From an uncultured Prevotellaceae bacterium (lineage in GTDB: Bacteria; Bacteroidota; Bacteroidia; Bacteroidales; Bacteroidaceae): DNA of 64,000 bases. The stretch spans positions 124,001-188,000 of the forward strand of contig CACYPF010000003.1 of the NCBI GenBank assembly GCA_902776195.1, given 5' to 3'. The notes beneath the pieces are model-generated. The model had not been told where the DNA came from, searched no databases, and worked only from the letters and a program-made list of their open reading frames with translations. The position numbers and the translations under genes were made by a program. This document shows, piece by piece, positions 8,809 through 17,650 of this stretch (position 1 is its first letter; the number at the start of each line of letters is the position of its first letter).

Positions 8809-10248
8809 ATGCATTCATTACTATATATAACAGGGATGACCCTCCTGTGGATGATTATCGCTGTCGCCGTCATCCACGTGCTGATGGATAACCGCCAGCC
8901 AGCCAAGACCATGGCATGGGCGCTGGTGATTATCTTCGTACCCGTCATCGGACTCGTTTTCTATCTTTTCTTCGGTATCAACCATCGTAAGGAACGCATG
9001 GTCAGCCAGCGCTCCCTCGACCAGTTGACGAAACGCTCGATGCTGGGATTTGTGGAACAGAAGAACCTGCGGGTACCGGAGCGGCATAAACAACTTGTCG
9101 ACCTCTTTGTCAATCAGTCGTTCTCCCTACCTTTCAAAGACAACCAGATAGACATCATGACTGACGGCTATTCCTTCTTCCCGGAACTGCTGAAGGATAT
9201 TGCCCAGGCAAAGCACCATATCCACCTCGACATGTATATCTTCGAGGATGATGCCTTGGGACGGCTGGTAGCCGATGCCCTTATCAGTAAGGCACGAGAG
9301 GGGGTGATGGTGCGTGTCATCTATGATGATGTGGGTTGTTGGAATGTGCGGCATGACTTCTACGAGGAAATGCGGGAGGGCGGTATTGAGGTTGCCGCTT
9401 ACCTCCCTGTGCGATTCCCCTCGTTTACAAGTAAGGTGAACTATCGCAACCACCGTAAACTCATCGTTATCGATGGTGTGACGGGTTATATCGGTGGTAT
9501 GAATATCGCCTTGCGCTATGTGAAAGGAACAGGAGCACAGGCTTGGCGTGACACGATGTTACGTATTACTGGAGGTGCTGTTTATGGTTTGCAGCGTGCC
9601 TTCCTCATCGACTGGTATTTCGTCGACCGCACCCTGATTACCAATCGTGACTACTACCCGGCACTCGCCACTCACCCCTTACCTCTCCCCACAAATAACT
9701 GTCTTGCCCAGATAGTCACCAGCGGACCCACCAATCCCTATCCGGAGATTATGCAGGGTTACGTGCGTATCATCTTGGCGGCACGGCGTTACATATATAT
9801 TGAGACACCTTATTTCCTGCCCAACGAACCTGTACTGTTCGCTATCAAGACAGCGGCAAAGGCAGGTGTTGACGTGCGTGTTCTCTGTCCTCTCCGCTCT
9901 GACGCCCGTTTTACGGACTGGGCTTCCCGCTCTTATCTTCGTGAGGTCCATGAGGCAGGAGCACAGGTGTTACTCTATCAGGCGGGATTCCTGCATTCCA
10001 AGATGATGGTTTGCGACGACTCTGTCGTCACCTGTGGCTCTACCAATGTCGACTTCCGTTCCTTCGAGAACAACTTCGAGGCGAATGCCTTTATCTATGA
10101 TGAAGGAACGGCATTACGTATGAAGACGGTGTTCCTGCATGACCAAGAGCGGTCAGTCCTATTAAGCGACCTGCCTCATAGGATTCATCCGAAATTCATT
10201 AAGCGGTTGTGGGAGAGTGTCACCCGACTGTTGTCACCGTTGCTTTAA
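8809..10248 (+). CDS. cls: Cardiolipin synthase (phospholipase D family)
   Basis: Joins two phosphatidylglycerol molecules into cardiolipin in the inner membrane. The 479-residue protein has two N-terminal transmembrane helices (about 5-24 and 36-55, PLDc_N type) and two HKD phospholipase D motifs: HRKLIVID (His215, Lys217, Asp222) and HSKMMVCDD (His396, Lys398, Asp403). Length fits the ClsA/ClsB bacterial family. Its 3' end overlaps the convergent rsmD by 29 bp. A proline-rich stretch near 285-296 (THPLPLPTNN) is encoded by a C-rich tract that looks like an insertion relative to typical family members. Confidence 0.93.
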   Translation: MHSLLYITGMTLLWMIIAVAVIHVLMDNRQPAKTMAWALVIIFVPVIGLVFYLFFGINHRKERMVSQRSLDQLTKRSMLGFVEQKNLRVPERHKQLVDLFVNQSFSLPFKDNQIDIMTDGYSFFPELLKDIAQAKHHIHLDMYIFEDDALGRLVADALISKAREGVMVRVIYDDVGCWNVRHDFYEEMREGGIEVAAYLPVRFPSFTSKVNYRNHRKLIVIDGVTGYIGGMNIALRYVKGTGAQAWRDTMLRITGGAVYGLQRAFLIDWYFVDRTLITNRDYYPALATHPLPLPTNNCLAQIVTSGPTNPYPEIMQGYVRIILAARRYIYIETPYFLPNEPVLFAIKTAAKAGVDVRVLCPLRSDARFTDWASRSYLREVHEAGAQVLLYQAGFLHSKMMVCDDSVVTCGSTNVDFRSFENNFEANAFIYDEGTALRMKTVFLHDQERSVLLSDLPHRIHPKFIKRLWESVTRLLSPLL

Positions 10249-10774
10249 ACAACGAGAAATTCACACTGCCATACGCACGGTGTTCCACGAAGTGGGGATG
10301 CTGTGAGAAATCATAGTCTTTGCCATGCTCAAAGACAAAGATGCCATCCTGCTTCAACAGGTCTTTCTCGAAAATCAAGTCGGGAATCTGGGGCAGTTCT
10401 TTCAAAGCGTATGGCGGGTCGGCAAAGATAAAGTCGAACTGCTGCTTACAAGACTTGATGAAACGGAAGACATCTCCGCGGATGGGAATGGCGGAATTGT
10501 CGGTAGAGAGTTTTTTGAGACATTCCTGTATGAAGCGGTGGTGGTCACGGTCTGACTCGATGCTGACGACCTGACTGCATCCGCGGGACAGGAGTTCGAG
10601 AGTGATACTGCCCGTACCAGAGAAGAGGTCGAGGGCGGCGGCATCCTCGAAATCGATATAGCCGTTGAGCACGTTGAAGATATTCTCCTTCGCAAAGTCG
10701 GTCGTCGGGCGAGCCTTGAACGAACGGGGTATCTCGAAGTGTCTCCCTTTGTATTTTCCAGTGATTATTCTCAT
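10220..10774 (-). CDS. rsmD: 16S rRNA (guanine(966)-N2)-methyltransferase RsmD
   Basis: Methylates G966 of 16S rRNA using S-adenosylmethionine. The 184-residue protein shows the SAM-binding motif LDLFSGTGSITLELLSRG (48-65), the acidic SIESD and the catalytic DPPY at 119-122. The conserved N-terminus MRIITGKYKGR is typical of the family. It starts 4 bp inside the end of the upstream DUF3822 gene, a pairing common in Bacteroidota, and overlaps the 3' end of cls on the other strand by 29 bp, so antisense interference between the two is possible. Confidence 0.95.
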   Translation of the reverse strand: MRIITGKYKGRHFEIPRSFKARPTTDFAKENIFNVLNGYIDFEDAAALDLFSGTGSITLELLSRGCSQVVSIESDRDHHRFIQECLKKLSTDNSAIPIRGDVFRFIKSCKQQFDFIFADPPYALKELPQIPDLIFEKDLLKQDGIFVFEHGKDYDFSQHPHFVEHRAYGSVNFSLFKATVTTVG

Positions 10775-11577
10775 CTTCCCTTTACGAATAAGGTCATCAA
10801 GTCGTAGGGCATCCCTTCTATCTGTGTGACGGCAGAGCGGTTGAAGTCACCGGCTGGGTTGATGGTATATACCCTTTTGATATATTTCTGTATTTCCGTC
10901 GTCAACCAGTCCTGCTCAGGGATGTCACCAACCAAGTGTATCTCATCACGGTCAGCCTGCAAACCGATTTGTTTCCAAGTATATAAGAGGTAGTACAAGG
11001 CATCGTGGGCATCATGCGCATCGAAGGTGTTACAGAACTTAAAACGGTTTTGCCCGAAGCTGAACACCTCCATGTGGCGTTCGTGGAAATAGGCATAGAC
11101 CTTATCCCTGCCCCCCATGTAGCTGCGCTGGTGCAGGTAACGCCATACAGGGGCGATGGCGGCGATAAAGGTAATCTGTGTGAAATGGTCGTCCAATACA
11201 AGTCTCAAGTCACGATTGATGGAGAATACCGCCACGCAGTTTAAGTCCGGCAATACGGTATGGGCTATCTCATCCTGCTCATGACCTTCGTAGGCATGGA
11301 GATACAAGGTACGCTGCTCCTCCTCATGAAACAGTTCGATGGGTGTCATAAGGGTAGGGCTGTCAATCATCACCAGCACACGACCATACGCAGTCTGAAG
11401 CATCGGTTGTGTGCGGAAAGCCTCCCGCATGTTGGCTGCCATGGAGATACCCGGGTTCAGGAGATAAGGCTCAAAGTCGATCTGCCCGTTTCCCTCGCTT
11501 TTGACGGTGGCAAAGGATAGGCTGTTGCGACTGATGCGGATGACGAGTCGCTGGTTGGTCATGTTGGCATACTGCAT
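10771..11577 (-). CDS. DUF3822 family protein
   Basis: About 268 residues, cytoplasmic. I recognise it as the DUF3822 family, which in Bacteroidota sits directly upstream of rsmD. The sequence has an actin-like/acetate-kinase-like look (LVIRISRNSLSFATV at the N-terminus, VLVMIDSPTLMTPIELF, then INRDLRLVLDDHF), so an ASKHA-type fold is plausible, but no function is established. Start chosen at ATG 11577; ATG 11562 and a GTG at 11586 are alternatives. Only 11 bp separate it from the upstream 30-codon gene, and it overlaps rsmD by 4 bp. Confidence 0.85.
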   Translation of the reverse strand: MQYANMTNQRLVIRISRNSLSFATVKSEGNGQIDFEPYLLNPGISMAANMREAFRTQPMLQTAYGRVLVMIDSPTLMTPIELFHEEEQRTLYLHAYEGHEQDEIAHTVLPDLNCVAVFSINRDLRLVLDDHFTQITFIAAIAPVWRYLHQRSYMGGRDKVYAYFHERHMEVFSFGQNRFKFCNTFDAHDAHDALYYLLYTWKQIGLQADRDEIHLVGDIPEQDWLTTEIQKYIKRVYTINPAGDFNRSAVTQIEGMPYDLMTLFVKGR

Positions 11578-11588
11578 GTTCGTCACAA

Positions 11589-11681
11589 TTAGTGTTGGAT
11601 GATGCTCAGCACACAGAGCACGGCGAGAATGCCTGCCATGAGGGCGAGAATCATGTTAGTCATGCGATTTGAGATCTTCAT
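11589..11681 (-). CDS. 30-residue hydrophobic peptide (single membrane helix)
   Basis: A short frame encoding MKISNRMTNM followed by one hydrophobic helix (ILALMAGILAVLCVLSII) and QH. It has a -7 box 8 nt upstream of its ATG and ends 11 bp before the DUF3822 gene, so it is the first cistron of the DUF3822-rsmD unit. The promoter, the basic-then-hydrophobic pattern and the spacing support a real membrane peptide. It could also be a leader frame whose translation affects the downstream genes. Confidence 0.6.
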   Translation of the reverse strand: MKISNRMTNMILALMAGILAVLCVLSIIQH

Positions 11682-11689
11682 ATCGTTTG

Positions 11690-11697
11690 CAAAATTA
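11690..11697 (-). promoter_or_regulatory. -7 box of the 30-codon gene/DUF3822/rsmD unit
   Basis: TAATTTTG on the minus strand, 8 nt before ATG 11681. It is divergent from the helicase promoter at 11730. Confidence 0.6.
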
Positions 11698-11729
11698 CGA
11701 ATAAGTGAGAAGAAAACCAAATTATTTTG

Positions 11730-11737
11730 TAATTTTG
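11730..11737 (+). promoter_or_regulatory. -7 box of the helicase gene
   Basis: TAATTTTG, 9 nt before ATG 11747, implying a very short or absent leader. Confidence 0.6.
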
Positions 11738-11746
11738 CAACAAATT

Positions 11747-13180
11747 ATGATTACTGACGAACTGAAGTATCGCATCCGTGAGGCTTTCCTCCATGTGCCG
11801 ACGGCAGAGCAGGAGCACGCCATCGACGTGTTCTCTTTGTTTATGACAGACCGTCACGACCATGCCGTGATGATTATGCGTGGCTCTGCCGGTACGGGAA
11901 AGACAACCCTTGCAGCCGCTGTCGTCAAGGCAATGGCATCTCTGAAACAGAAGATGGTGCTGCTGGCTCCTACCGGACGTGCCGCCAAGGTCTTTTCGCT
12001 TTATGCCGGTCATCCTGCCTATACTATCCATCGTCGCATCTATCGTCAGAAATCGTTGGAAGGCGTTTTCGATCTTAACTATAACAATACGCAGGATACC
12101 TTATATATTATAGATGAGGCTTCGATGATAGCCAATGCCTCTCATTATGGTGACACTCCTTTCGCACAGGGGCAGTTGCTGGACGACCTGATACAGTTTG
12201 TGTATAATGGCCGTAACTGTCGTATGCTCCTTATTGGCGACCGTGCACAGTTGCCCCCGGTGGGTGAAGAGGAAAGTCCTGCCCTGATGGGTGAGGTGTT
12301 GCGGAGTTACGGACTGCATGTCCATGAGTGCGATCTCAACGAGGTGTTGCGACAGAGTCAGGAGTCTGGCATCTTATGGAATGCGACAGTTATTAGGAAC
12401 CTCACCCCTGACCCCTCTCCAGGAGGCGAAGGGAATATCTTATTACCGAAGATACGTTTTGTAGGTTTCGAGGATATCCATGTCGTGCCGGGGGATGAGT
12501 TGATTGAGTCGCTGGCAAGCAGCTACTCGAAGGTGGGACTCGATGAGACGATGGTGGTTACCCGCAGTAATAAACGGGCGAATATTTATAATCAGGGAAT
12601 CCGTAACATGGTGCTGGGGCGTGAGGACCAGCTCACCACAGGTGACCAACTCATGATAGTGAAGAATAATTATTATTGGGCGACGGCGGACTCTCAACTT
12701 TCATTCATCGCCAATGGCGACCGTGCTGTGGTGCGGAGAGTACGGAATGTCCATGAGTTATATGGTTTTCATTTCGCTGAGGTCACCATGACCTTTCCCG
12801 ACTATGACGACTATGAGTTGACGGCAATGGTCATTCTTGATACCCTGACTTCAGAGGCACCTGCCCTGACCCGTGAGCAACAGAAACAGCTCTATCAGGC
12901 AGTGATGGGGGACTATGCCGATATCCCTTTGAAACAAGACCGGCTGAAGAAACTCAAAGAGGATAAATACTATAATGCCCTACAGGTGAAATTCGCCTAT
13001 GCTGCCACCTGTCACAAGGCACAGGGCGGACAGTGGGCACATGTATATGTCGACCAGGGTTATATGACAGACGAGATGCTGACACCGGACTATATCCACT
13101 GGCTCTATACCGCATTCACCCGTGCCACCGAACAGCTATACCTTGTCAACTGGCCGAAGACACAGACTTGTAATGAATAG
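11747..13180 (+). CDS. RecD-like superfamily 1B DNA helicase/ATPase
   Basis: 477 residues. Superfamily 1B helicase motifs are present in order: Walker A GSAGTGKTT (46-54), motif Ia APTGRAA, motif II YIIDEASMI, motif III LLIGDRAQLPPVG, and near the C-terminus ATCHKAQGGQW (UvrD_C_2/motif V-like) and YTAFTRA (motif VI). It lacks the N-terminal domains of true RecD and resembles the stand-alone RecD-like exonuclease V family of Bacteroidota. Start at ATG 11747 is set by the -7 box 9 nt upstream; the GTG at 11705 would lie before it. A 12-residue proline/glycine-rich insert (LTPDPSPGGEG) is encoded by a repeat-like DNA tract at 12401-12433. Confidence 0.9.
   Translation: MITDELKYRIREAFLHVPTAEQEHAIDVFSLFMTDRHDHAVMIMRGSAGTGKTTLAAAVVKAMASLKQKMVLLAPTGRAAKVFSLYAGHPAYTIHRRIYRQKSLEGVFDLNYNNTQDTLYIIDEASMIANASHYGDTPFAQGQLLDDLIQFVYNGRNCRMLLIGDRAQLPPVGEEESPALMGEVLRSYGLHVHECDLNEVLRQSQESGILWNATVIRNLTPDPSPGGEGNILLPKIRFVGFEDIHVVPGDELIESLASSYSKVGLDETMVVTRSNKRANIYNQGIRNMVLGREDQLTTGDQLMIVKNNYYWATADSQLSFIANGDRAVVRRVRNVHELYGFHFAEVTMTFPDYDDYELTAMVILDTLTSEAPALTREQQKQLYQAVMGDYADIPLKQDRLKKLKEDKYYNALQVKFAYAATCHKAQGGQWAHVYVDQGYMTDEMLTPDYIHWLYTAFTRATEQLYLVNWPKTQTCNE
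12401..12433 (+). repeat. C-rich repeat-like tract inside the helicase gene
   Basis: The tract reads in frame as LTPDPSPGGEG and falls between SGILWNATVIRN and the next conserved strand, where helicases of this type need no such segment. The DNA word CTCACCCCTGACCCCTCTCC is of a type I recall as dispersed repeats in Bacteroidota and other genomes, so this looks like an in-frame insertion. Confidence 0.5.
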
Positions 13181-13203
13181 ATAAATATTATAGAGGTGAT
13201 GGA

Positions 13204-13896
13204 TCAGCCATTGTTGACCGCCTCGTTGAAACGGTCGAGGAGCCATTGCTTCTGTTCGGGAATCGTCATGTGGCTGTTGTCAAGTTCGATGGCATCGTCA
13301 GCCTTGCGGAGAGGAGATACCTCACGGTGGGAGTCGATATAGTCGCGCTCCTGTACGTTTTTCAGAATCTCGTCGAAGTCAGCTTCCATACCTTTCGTCT
13401 TCAACTCGTCATAGCGACGCTGGGCACGAACCTCTGCAGAGGCAGTGACGTAGATCTTCAGCTCTGCGTCGGGGAATACTGTAGTACCAATGTCACGACC
13501 GTCCATCACAACACCCTTGTCCTTGCCCATCTGCTGTTGCTGTGCCACCATTGCCTCACGCACAAAACCGAGGGCGGCGATGGGGCTCACGTGGTTGCTG
13601 ACCTCCATAGTGCGGATGTCCTGCTCGACGAGTTCCCCATTCAGGTACGTGTCAGGGCGACCTGTCTCCGCATTGAACTTAAACGAGATATGGATCTCAG
13701 GCATACGGCGGCGTAGCTCGTCCTCGTTGATGCCATCAGCAGTGAAGAGCCCGTTGCGGAGGGCAAAGAGTGTGACACTGCGATACATGGCACCCGTGTC
13801 GACATAAACATATCCGACTTCGCGAGCCAAGTCTTTTGCCATCGTACTTTTGCCACATGATGAGTGGCCGTCAATTGCTATCGTAATCTTTTTCAT
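13204..13896 (-). CDS. cmk: Cytidylate kinase
   Basis: Phosphorylates CMP/dCMP to the diphosphate with ATP in pyrimidine nucleotide metabolism. 230 residues, normal family length. P-loop GHSSCGKST (10-18) follows ITIAID; the substrate-binding [10 protein letters not shown] and the conserved [16 protein letters not shown] are both intact, as is the C-terminal QERDYIDS. The ATG overlaps the last codon of porQ by 4 bp, so cmk is translationally coupled behind porQ. Convergent with the helicase gene. Confidence 0.97.
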   Translation of the reverse strand: MKKITIAIDGHSSCGKSTMAKDLAREVGYVYVDTGAMYRSVTLFALRNGLFTADGINEDELRRRMPEIHISFKFNAETGRPDTYLNGELVEQDIRTMEVSNHVSPIAALGFVREAMVAQQQQMGKDKGVVMDGRDIGTTVFPDAELKIYVTASAEVRAQRRYDELKTKGMEADFDEILKNVQERDYIDSHREVSPLRKADDAIELDNSHMTIPEQKQWLLDRFNEAVNNG

Positions 13897-14837
13897 AAGC
13901 TATAGGTTGCGTTAATCAGTATCGACGAGGCAGACACATGGTATTTGGCATAGGCGGCACTGAGCTTGAAATGCTTGAGTGTCAGACCTGCACCGACCGA
14001 CAGTCCTGCCCCATGACTGCTGCTGCCGTCACCCTCACTGATCTTCATCTCGTCACGGCGACGGAAGTTATAGCCACCGGCGATATAGATGCTCTCACCG
14101 ATGAACACATCAACACCCAAGGCGACATGCTGGATGAAACTGGTGTCCCAGCGGTTGAGGCGCGAGAGGGTGGCGGAGAAACGTAATGGTGCCGCGGCAA
14201 GGCGTTTGGAGACACCCAACAGCAGGTCGATAGGTATCTTCTCGTATTCGTCATGATATGCCTTCACCTGTCCACCGAGGTTCTTGGCGACAGCCGATAT
14301 TGACCAGCCATGCTCATCGTCAAAATAGTTCAGTCCTAAGTCAGAGGCGATACCGATGGAGTTATATCCTGCTATCGACGAGGAGATGAAGCGCAGGGTG
14401 ACACCACCGCTCCAACGGTCACTGAGCAGATAGGCAAAGGTTCCTGCCACTGCGATATCCTTCGGGGAGAACGAGCCCTGCTCAATATTGTCGATAGTCA
14501 TCTCCTTTATACTGCCATAGTTCATATACTGGGCGCTGACAGCCCATGTCGCACGCTCGCCCCATCCCTTGACAAAGGAGGCGGAAGCCGTCTTGGCACC
14601 CTCCATGTAAGTCATGAAGTTGAGGTTGATACTCTTGTCCGACGTGTTACAGATAAGGGCGGGGTTATGGAAGACAACGGTGGGGTCATCATCGTCGAGT
14701 GTGATATTATCGCCACCCAGTGCTGCCACGTGGGCACTGACAGGCAGTCGCAAAAAGCTAAATACCTCCTGACTCTCCTGGGCATGAACCTGGAGGGCGG
14801 AAAGGATGGTTATCAGGACAAAAACGATTTTTCTCAT
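13893..14837 (-). CDS. porQ: Type IX secretion system protein PorQ
   Basis: Outer-membrane beta-barrel protein that works with PorU/PorV/PorZ in the attachment complex of the type IX secretion system (established for Porphyromonas). 314 residues with signal peptide [20 protein letters not shown], then the conserved start of the mature part ([20 protein letters not shown]), FHNPALI and many alternating beta-strands ending in an aromatic strand ([11 protein letters not shown]). Promoter at 14861-14868 gives a 23-nt leader. With the PorE-like protein at 29383-31407 it indicates a type IX system in this organism. Confidence 0.88.
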   Translation of the reverse strand: MRKIVFVLITILSALQVHAQESQEVFSFLRLPVSAHVAALGGDNITLDDDDPTVVFHNPALICNTSDKSINLNFMTYMEGAKTASASFVKGWGERATWAVSAQYMNYGSIKEMTIDNIEQGSFSPKDIAVAGTFAYLLSDRWSGGVTLRFISSSIAGYNSIGIASDLGLNYFDDEHGWSISAVAKNLGGQVKAYHDEYEKIPIDLLLGVSKRLAAAPLRFSATLSRLNRWDTSFIQHVALGVDVFIGESIYIAGGYNFRRRDEMKISEGDGSSSHGAGLSVGAGLTLKHFKLSAAYAKYHVSASSILINATYSL

Positions 14838-14860
14838 CTGTCTTCTTTCAAATTTTCATG

Positions 14861-14868
14861 CAAAGATA
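14861..14868 (-). promoter_or_regulatory. -7 box of porQ-cmk
   Basis: TATCTTTG on the minus strand, 23 nt before the porQ ATG. Confidence 0.65.
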
Positions 14869-14873
14869 CATAA

Positions 14874-14908
14874 TTATTCCTAATTTCTAATTCCTAATTT
14901 CTAATTTC
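14874..14908. repeat. 7-bp tandem repeat between porQ and tonB promoters
   Basis: Four perfect-length heptads TAATTTC, TAATTCC, TAATTTC, TAATTTC (14881-14908) plus a partial copy (14874-14880). The array ends 4 bp before the tonB -7 box, so copy-number change would move the -33 region. Confidence 0.75.
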
Positions 14909-14912
14909 TTCG

Positions 14913-14920
14913 TAACTTTG
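14913..14920 (+). promoter_or_regulatory. -7 box of the tonB operon
   Basis: TAACTTTG, 40 nt before ATG 14961. Confidence 0.65.
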
Positions 14921-14960
14921 CAAACTAATAACGCACGACAATTGTTTTTATTGCCAAGGC

Positions 14961-15683
14961 ATGGAAGAAAAGAAAACCCCACAGGCTGATCTCGACCAGC
15001 AGCGCACCACAGGATTCCTGTTAGGACTGGTGCTGGTGCTTGCCATGTTTTTCGTCGCACTGGAATGGAATAGTGTGGAGTCATCGGATGTTGATGAGGC
15101 GACACTCGACTTGGACGAACTGGTGCATGAGGACGAGATGATTCCCATGTCAATAGAGGAGCAGGTCGCCCAACTGGAACCTGATAAGTCGCAACCCAAG
15201 GAGGCTGAGCAACTGCGCATCGTGGATGATAACGTGGAGCTGCAGCCTCAGGAGGAACAGGTGGCTGAGGACGAGGGTGACGGCGAGGACGAGGTACTGT
15301 TGAAGGAACTGCAGGGTGAGGAGGAACCTAAAGCGATAGCCCCCATGGGTATCGACCCCGAGGACAATCCCTTGAAGTTCCGCTTGGTGGAAGACCTCCC
15401 GCAGTATCCTGGTGGTGCCGTGGAGTTTATGAAATGGCTGACTAAGAACCTGCGCTATCCTAAGATGGCGCAAGTGAAAAAGACCGAAGGTAAGGTGATC
15501 GCCCATTTCTATGTGGAGAAAGACGGACGTATCACTGGACTGAAAATCGTGCAGTCGCTATCCCGGGAGTGTGACAGAGAGGCGTTACGGGTGCTGAGGA
15601 TGATGCCTGACTGGCAACCGGGTGTGCAGAACGGTCAGCCTTGTCGTACGAAAGTGAGTATTCCTATTGTATTTAAATTGTAG
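14961..15683 (+). CDS. TonB-family energy transducer
   Basis: 240 residues. A cytoplasmic start, one transmembrane helix (about 19-37, FLLGLVLVLAMFFVALEW), a long acidic periplasmic spacer (35-135, rich in Glu, Asp and Gln rather than the Pro-Lys of enteric TonB), and a C-terminal TonB domain (PQYPGGAVEFMKWLTKNLRY ... GKVIAHFYVEKDGRI). TonB proteins couple the inner-membrane proton gradient to outer-membrane receptors. The gene is 4 bp from the polyprenyl synthase start, so the two are co-transcribed. Several TonB paralogues are usual in Bacteroidota; the receptor partner is unknown. Confidence 0.9.
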   Translation: MEEKKTPQADLDQQRTTGFLLGLVLVLAMFFVALEWNSVESSDVDEATLDLDELVHEDEMIPMSIEEQVAQLEPDKSQPKEAEQLRIVDDNVELQPQEEQVAEDEGDGEDEVLLKELQGEEEPKAIAPMGIDPEDNPLKFRLVEDLPQYPGGAVEFMKWLTKNLRYPKMAQVKKTEGKVIAHFYVEKDGRITGLKIVQSLSRECDREALRVLRMMPDWQPGVQNGQPCRTKVSIPIVFKL

Positions 15684-15687
15684 TATT

Positions 15688-16665
15688 ATGATAAAGACAT
15701 CCAATGAAATCCTGAAGTCTGTCAACGACTTCTTAGACCAGCTCCCTTATGAGCGGAAACCCCAGTCGCTGTATGACCCTATCCGTTATGTGCTCTCTAT
15801 TGGTGGCAAGCGCATACGCCCAGTACTGATGCTGATGGCGTACAACCTATATAAAGACCAACCAGAGGATATCCTCATGCCTGCCTGTGGTCTGGAGACT
15901 TATCATAACTATACCTTGCTGCATGACGACCTGATGGATAATGCCGACCTGCGGCGTGGACATGAGACGGTGCATAAGCGCTGGGATGCCAATACGGCGA
16001 TCCTGTCGGGTGACTCGATGCTGGTTCTTGCCTATCAGCGGATGGCTCAGGTGCCTATGGATAAGTTGGCACCGGTACTTGACTGTTTTACGGAGACGGC
16101 ACTGGAGATAGGCGAGGGACAGGAGTATGACATGGATTTCGAGACCCGTAGTGATGTCAAGGAGGAGGAGTATATCGAGATGATTCGTCTGAAAACTTCC
16201 GTACTGCTTGCCTGTGCGACGAAGATTGGTGCTATCCTTGCTGATGCCCCTGAGGAGGATGTGAAATATCTGTATAAGTTTGGCGAGCAGTTGGGACTTG
16301 CCTTCCAGTTGCAGGACGACCTGCTTGATGTCTATGGCGACCCGAAGGTGTTCGGCAAGGCAATAGGTGGTGATATCACCTCTAATAAGAAGACCTATAT
16401 GCTCATCAATGCCTATAACCGTGCGGATGAGAAACAGCGTGCAGAACTGGTCCGTTGGATAGAGGCTCCGACCTTCAACCGTGACGTGAAGGTGGCTGCT
16501 GTTACCCGACTGTATGACGAGATTGGCATTCGTCAGCTCTGTGAGGAGAAAATCAACTACTATTTCGACCAGGCTGCCCAGTATCTGACAAAGGTCGGTG
16601 TGGCAGAAGAGCGTAAACAGTCCCTCCGTCAGTATATGGACGAGTTGCTGCATCGTAACAAGTAA
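15688..16665 (+). CDS. Polyprenyl diphosphate synthase (farnesyl/geranyl type)
   Basis: Trans-isoprenyl diphosphate synthase of about 325 residues that condenses IPP with allylic diphosphates. Both aspartate-rich motifs are present: LLHDDLMDNADLRRG (first, DDxxD) and QLQDDLLDVYGD (second), together with GGKRIRP near the N-terminus and the GDITSNKKT loop. Chain length cannot be fixed from sequence alone. Start ATG 15688 lies 4 bp after the tonB stop; the longer frame from 15667 overlaps tonB and was rejected. TatD follows after 9 bp. Confidence 0.93.
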   Translation: MIKTSNEILKSVNDFLDQLPYERKPQSLYDPIRYVLSIGGKRIRPVLMLMAYNLYKDQPEDILMPACGLETYHNYTLLHDDLMDNADLRRGHETVHKRWDANTAILSGDSMLVLAYQRMAQVPMDKLAPVLDCFTETALEIGEGQEYDMDFETRSDVKEEEYIEMIRLKTSVLLACATKIGAILADAPEEDVKYLYKFGEQLGLAFQLQDDLLDVYGDPKVFGKAIGGDITSNKKTYMLINAYNRADEKQRAELVRWIEAPTFNRDVKVAAVTRLYDEIGIRQLCEEKINYYFDQAAQYLTKVGVAEERKQSLRQYMDELLHRNK

Positions 16666-16674
16666 CTTTTTACT

Positions 16675-17454
16675 ATGAATTATATCGACACCCATTGTCA
16701 TCTGGACGGTGAGGAGTTCCGTGACGACATTGACGAGGTTGTGCAACGTGCCAAGGACGCTGGTTGTGCCAAGATCTTCGTACCAGCCATCGACCTCCCC
16801 TCCTGTCAGACCGTCATGACAGTCAGTCAACGTTATCCTGACTATGCCTATCCCATGCTTGGTCTGCACCCGGAAGAGGTGCGTGCCGACTGGCGTGAGG
16901 TGCTCACAAATATCAGACAACAGCTCGGCACTCTCAGCTGTATAGCTATCGGTGAGGTGGGTCTCGATTACTATTGGAGCCGTGAGTTTGAGCAAGAGCA
17001 GCGGGAGGCTTTTGAGGAACAGGTACGCTGGTCGGTAGAGACCCGTCTGCCCTTGATGATACACTGCAGAAAGGCACAGAACGAGATGGTCGCTATATTA
17101 AAAAGGTACGCGCAAGAATTGCCCGGTGGTGTGTTCCATTGTTTTACGGGTAATGAACAGGAGGCACGTCAACTCTTGGAATTCGACCGTTTCGTGTTGG
17201 GTATCGGTGGTGTGTTGACGTTCAAGAAGAGTCATCTGCCAGAAGTACTACCAGCATGTGTTCCCTTAGACCGTATTGTATTGGAGACCGATGCCCCCTA
17301 TATGGCTCCCGTCCCCATGCGTGGCAAACGTAACGAACCCGCCTTCATCCGTCATGTCATCACCCGTATGGCAGAGGCTTACGGGGTGAGTGAAGAAGAT
17401 ATTTGCCGACAGACGAACGAGAATGTAGGAAAAGTTTTTGGTATTTACCTTTGA
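16675..17454 (+). CDS. TatD-family metal-dependent DNase
   Basis: 259 residues, full-length TatD. Metal ligands are visible: DTHCHL (N-terminal HxH), GEVGLDYYW (Glu), MIHCRKA (His), FHCFTG (His) and LETDAPYMAP (Asp). TatD proteins act as 3'-5' exonucleases or D-aminoacyl-tRNA deacylase-like enzymes. Third gene of the tonB-polyprenyl synthase unit, 9 bp after its neighbour. Confidence 0.94.
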   Translation: MNYIDTHCHLDGEEFRDDIDEVVQRAKDAGCAKIFVPAIDLPSCQTVMTVSQRYPDYAYPMLGLHPEEVRADWREVLTNIRQQLGTLSCIAIGEVGLDYYWSREFEQEQREAFEEQVRWSVETRLPLMIHCRKAQNEMVAILKRYAQELPGGVFHCFTGNEQEARQLLEFDRFVLGIGGVLTFKKSHLPEVLPACVPLDRIVLETDAPYMAPVPMRGKRNEPAFIRHVITRMAEAYGVSEEDICRQTNENVGKVFGIYL

Positions 17455-17520
17455 CTCCGTCGAAGTTACTTTCGTTTGAAAATAAAATCAATTTTATTTT
17501 GTATTTTGCTTACTTATTCG

Positions 17521-17528
17521 TAACTTTG
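17521..17528 (+). promoter_or_regulatory. -7 box of tRNA-Ser
   Basis: TAACTTTG, 13 nt before the mature 5' end of the tRNA. Confidence 0.6.
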
Positions 17529-17541
17529 CAGCCGCAAACAA

Positions 17542-17629
17542 GGAGAGGTGCTCGAGTGGTTGAAGAGGCACGCCTGGAAAGCGTGTAACCGGCAAAACCG
17601 GTTCGCAGGTTCGAATCCTGTTCTCTCCG
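17542..17629 (+). tRNA. tRNA-Ser (GGA)
   Basis: 88 nt. Acceptor GGAGAGG pairs with TCTCTCC (one G-T pair), discriminator G at 17629, CCA not encoded. Anticodon stem CACGC/GCGTG encloses loop CTGGAAA with anticodon GGA at 17576-17578. A long class-II variable arm (ACCGG..CCGGT) and a T-arm CAGG-TTCGAAT-CCTG are present. Decodes UCC and UCU. Confidence 0.95.
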
Positions 17630-17650
17630 CTAAACCCTCGGGGCTTTGTC

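Noticed and set aside
15847-17064. 405-codon open frame antisense to the polyprenyl synthase and tatD genes
   Set aside because: It mirrors two clear genes in the opposite frame, has no promoter or family resemblance, and is explained by codon bias.
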